From the NCBI RefSeq assembly GCF_006337065.1, contig NZ_CP040872.1, positions 2,728,001 to 2,792,000 of the forward strand: DNA of 64,000 nucleotides, written 5' to 3'. The translations under genes and the position numbers were made by a program. Every line of letters begins with the position of its first letter. Within the stretch, counting starts at the first letter, position 1. The notes beneath the pieces are model-generated. The model was given only the letters and a program-made list of their open reading frames with translations. It searched no databases and was not told the DNA's origin. Origin of the DNA: Agromyces laixinhei. Lineage in GTDB: Bacteria; Actinomycetota; Actinomycetes; Actinomycetales; Microbacteriaceae. Below, one piece after another: positions 62,317 to 64,000 of the stretch.

Positions 62317-64000
62317 TCAGGCGAAGGCCTCGATGGGCGGGCAGGCGCAGACGAGGTTGCGATCGCCGTAGGCCTGGTCGACGCGGCGCACGGGCGCCCA
62401 GTACTTGCCCCGCACGAGCGAGTGCACGGGGTAGACCGCCTGCTCGCGCGTGTACGGGTGCGTCCACTCCCCCGTGATGACCGACTCCGCGGTGTGCGGC
62501 GCGTTCACGAGCGGGTTGTCGTCGGCAGGCCACTCACCCGAGGCGACGGCATCGGCCTCGGCCTTGATCGCGACCATCGCCTCGACGAAGCGCTCGAGCT
62601 CTGCCAGGTCCTCCGACTCGGTCGGCTCGACCATGAGCGTGCCCGCGACGGGGAACGACATGGTCGGCGCGTGGAAGCCGTAGTCGACGAGGCGCTTCGC
62701 CACGTCGTCGACGCTCACGCCCGTCGCGGCCGTGAGCGGGCGCAGGTCGAGGATGCACTCGTGCGCGACGAGGCCGTTGTCGCCCGTGTAGAGCACCGGG
62801 AAGTGCTCGCGCAGCCGCGATGCCACGAAGTTCGCCGCGAGCACCGCGGTCGCGGTCGCCTGCTTCAGGCCCTCCGAGCCCATCATTCGCACGTACGCCC
62901 ACGAGATGGGCAGGATCGACGGGCTGCCGTACGGCGCGGCAGAGACCGGTCCGCCGCCGTGCACGAATCCGCCCGAGTGGTCGGCACGCTGCGCCATCGG
63001 ATGCCCCGGCAGATACGGCGCGAGGTGCGCCTTCGCCGCGACCGGGCCGACGCCGGGGCCACCGCCGCCGTGCGGAATGCAGAACGTCTTGTGCAGGTTC
63101 AGGTGCGAGACGTCGCCGCCGAAATCGCCGAACCGCGCAAAGCCGAGCAGCGCGTTGAGGTTCGCGCCGTCGACGTAGACCTGGCCGCCCGCGTCGTGCA
63201 CCGCCTGCGCGATGTCCTTCACCTCGTGCTCGTACACGCCGTGCGTCGACGGGTAGGTGATCATGAGCGCGGCGAGGGTCTCGGCGTGCTCGGCGATCTT
63301 CGCCCGCAGGTCGTCGAGGTCGACGTTGCCGAGCGCGTCGGTCGCGACGACGACGACCCGCATGCCGGCGAGCACTGCGGATGCCGCATTGGTGCCGTGC
63401 GCGCTCGAGGGGATGAGGCAGACCGTGCGCTCGTCTTCGCCGTTGGCGTGGTGGAAGCCGCGGATCGCGAGGAGGCCGGCGAGCTCGCCCTGACTGCCCG
63501 CGTTCGGCTGCAGCGACACGGTGTCGTACCCCGTGACCTCGGCGAGCCAGGTCTCGAGCTGCTCGATGAGGCCGAGCGACCCGACGGCGTCGGCCGCTGG
63601 CGCGAACGGGTGCAGGTTCGCGAAGGCGGGCCAGGTGACGGCCTGCATCTCGGTGGCCGCGTTGAGCTTCATGGTGCACGAGCCGAGCGGGATCATGCCC
63701 CGGTCGAGTGCGTAGTCGCGGTCGGCGAGCTGCTTCAGGTACCGCATCATCTGCGTCTCGGACTGATGCGTGTTGAAGACGGGGTGCTCGAGATAGGAGG
63801 AGGTGCGTCGGAGCGCCTCGGGGATGGCGTTCGGCAGCGAGCCGCTGCCGGCACGGAACGGCGCGTCGTCGAATCCGAAGGCGCGAACGACCGCCTGCAG
63901 GTCTTCCCAAGTGGTCGTCTCGTCGACGGAGACCTGCACGGTCGCGTCGTCGGCCTCCCACACGTCGATGCCCAGCGCTCGGGCGCGCTCGACGACGTGC
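62317..64000 (-). CDS. gcvP: Glycine dehydrogenase (aminomethyl-transferring), C-terminal part
   Basis: At least 561 residues of the glycine cleavage P-protein; the frame is open through the window end ([12 protein letters not shown] precedes the first in-window GTG), so the gene is incomplete here. The PLP lysine is in [30 protein letters not shown] ([17 protein letters not shown]), [19 protein letters not shown] and [11 protein letters not shown] are further P-protein phrases. It decarboxylates glycine and passes the aminomethyl group to the H-protein. A terminator follows; gcvT/gcvH would be expected upstream, outside the window. Confidence 0.97.
   Translation of the reverse strand, partial: HVVERARALGIDVWEADDATVQVSVDETTTWEDLQAVVRAFGFDDAPFRAGSGSLPNAIPEALRRTSSYLEHPVFNTHQSETQMMRYLKQLADRDYALDRGMIPLGSCTMKLNAATEMQAVTWPAFANLHPFAPAADAVGSLGLIEQLETWLAEVTGYDTVSLQPNAGSQGELAGLLAIRGFHHANGEDERTVCLIPSSAHGTNAASAVLAGMRVVVVATDALGNVDLDDLRAKIAEHAETLAALMITYPSTHGVYEHEVKDIAQAVHDAGGQVYVDGANLNALLGFARFGDFGGDVSHLNLHKTFCIPHGGGGPGVGPVAAKAHLAPYLPGHPMAQRADHSGGFVHGGGPVSAAPYGSPSILPISWAYVRMMGSEGLKQATATAVLAANFVASRLREHFPVLYTGDNGLVAHECILDLRPLTAATGVSVDDVAKRLVDYGFHAPTMSFPVAGTLMVEPTESEDLAELERFVEAMVAIKAEADAVASGEWPADDNPLVNAPHTAESVITGEWTHPYTREQAVYPVHSLVRGKYWAPVRRVDQAYGDRNLVCACPPIEAFA

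Overview
The window is a gene-dense, GC-rich actinobacterial chromosome segment with many GTG/TTG starts and leaderless genes. Gene content and order point to Microbacteriaceae, possibly Agromyces or a close relative; the genus is a guess. No phage, insertion sequence, CRISPR array or antibiotic cluster is visible. Almost everything is core-genome, so the interest lies in details: frameshifts, degenerate enzymes, promoter architecture, repeats and one small metabolic locus.

Layout. 1-4375: frameshifted 3' end of a HelR-like helicase, a DUF7882 protein, an SDR dehydrogenase, small membrane/acidic proteins, a DUF1345 membrane protein, the initiator tRNA-fMet with its terminator, and a methyltransferase coupled to the next gene. 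4377-24331: a block I recall as syntenic with M. tuberculosis Rv3193c-Rv3211: UPF0182, YlbL-like Lon/PDZ protease, DUF2342 metalloprotease, E1-like cyclodehydratase homologue, UvrD2, NudC, a phosphotransferase that looks like a pseudokinase, the AdnB/AdnA helicase-nucleases, DUF3107, a ferritin-like protein and the DEAD-box helicase RhlE. 24350-28247: PHP phosphoesterase, EEP-family protein, aminopeptidase P, PGPGW membrane protein.

28311-39840: a second conserved block resembling Rv1211-Rv1233c (stress membrane protein, soluble MgtE-like CBS protein, DUF1003, Mrp ATPase, TatB, O-methyltransferase, DUF3117). Inserted in it is an MFS transporter translationally coupled to a sphingosine-1-phosphate-lyase-like PLP enzyme and divergent from a GabD2-like aldehyde dehydrogenase. 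I regard this import/cleave/oxidise locus as the best candidate for an undescribed function. 39982-50583: lysine/diaminopimelate genes (dapE, dapD, dapC) with a GT-C membrane glycosyltransferase, TMEM175-type channel, penicillin-acylase-family hydrolase, citrate synthase, ferredoxin and a small membrane/lipoprotein pair. 50737-64000: enoyl-CoA hydratase, a 300-base non-coding patch with two 19-nt-period tandem arrays and a three-level nested palindrome, an M23 peptidase, TypA, a dppA-B-C-DF peptide ABC operon, a CPBP-type membrane protein and the C-terminal half of gcvP, which runs off the window.

Expression signals. At least fifteen genes start 6-7 nt after a TANNNT -10 box, which implies leaderless mRNAs; three divergent pairs have back-to-back leaderless promoters. 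Operons use ATGA stop/start overlaps (adnA-adnB, MFS-lyase, dppC-dppDF, lipoprotein-DUF6113). Convergent genes often overlap at their 3' ends. Two genes show apparent single-C insertions in C runs, so either local sequence errors or real lesions are present.
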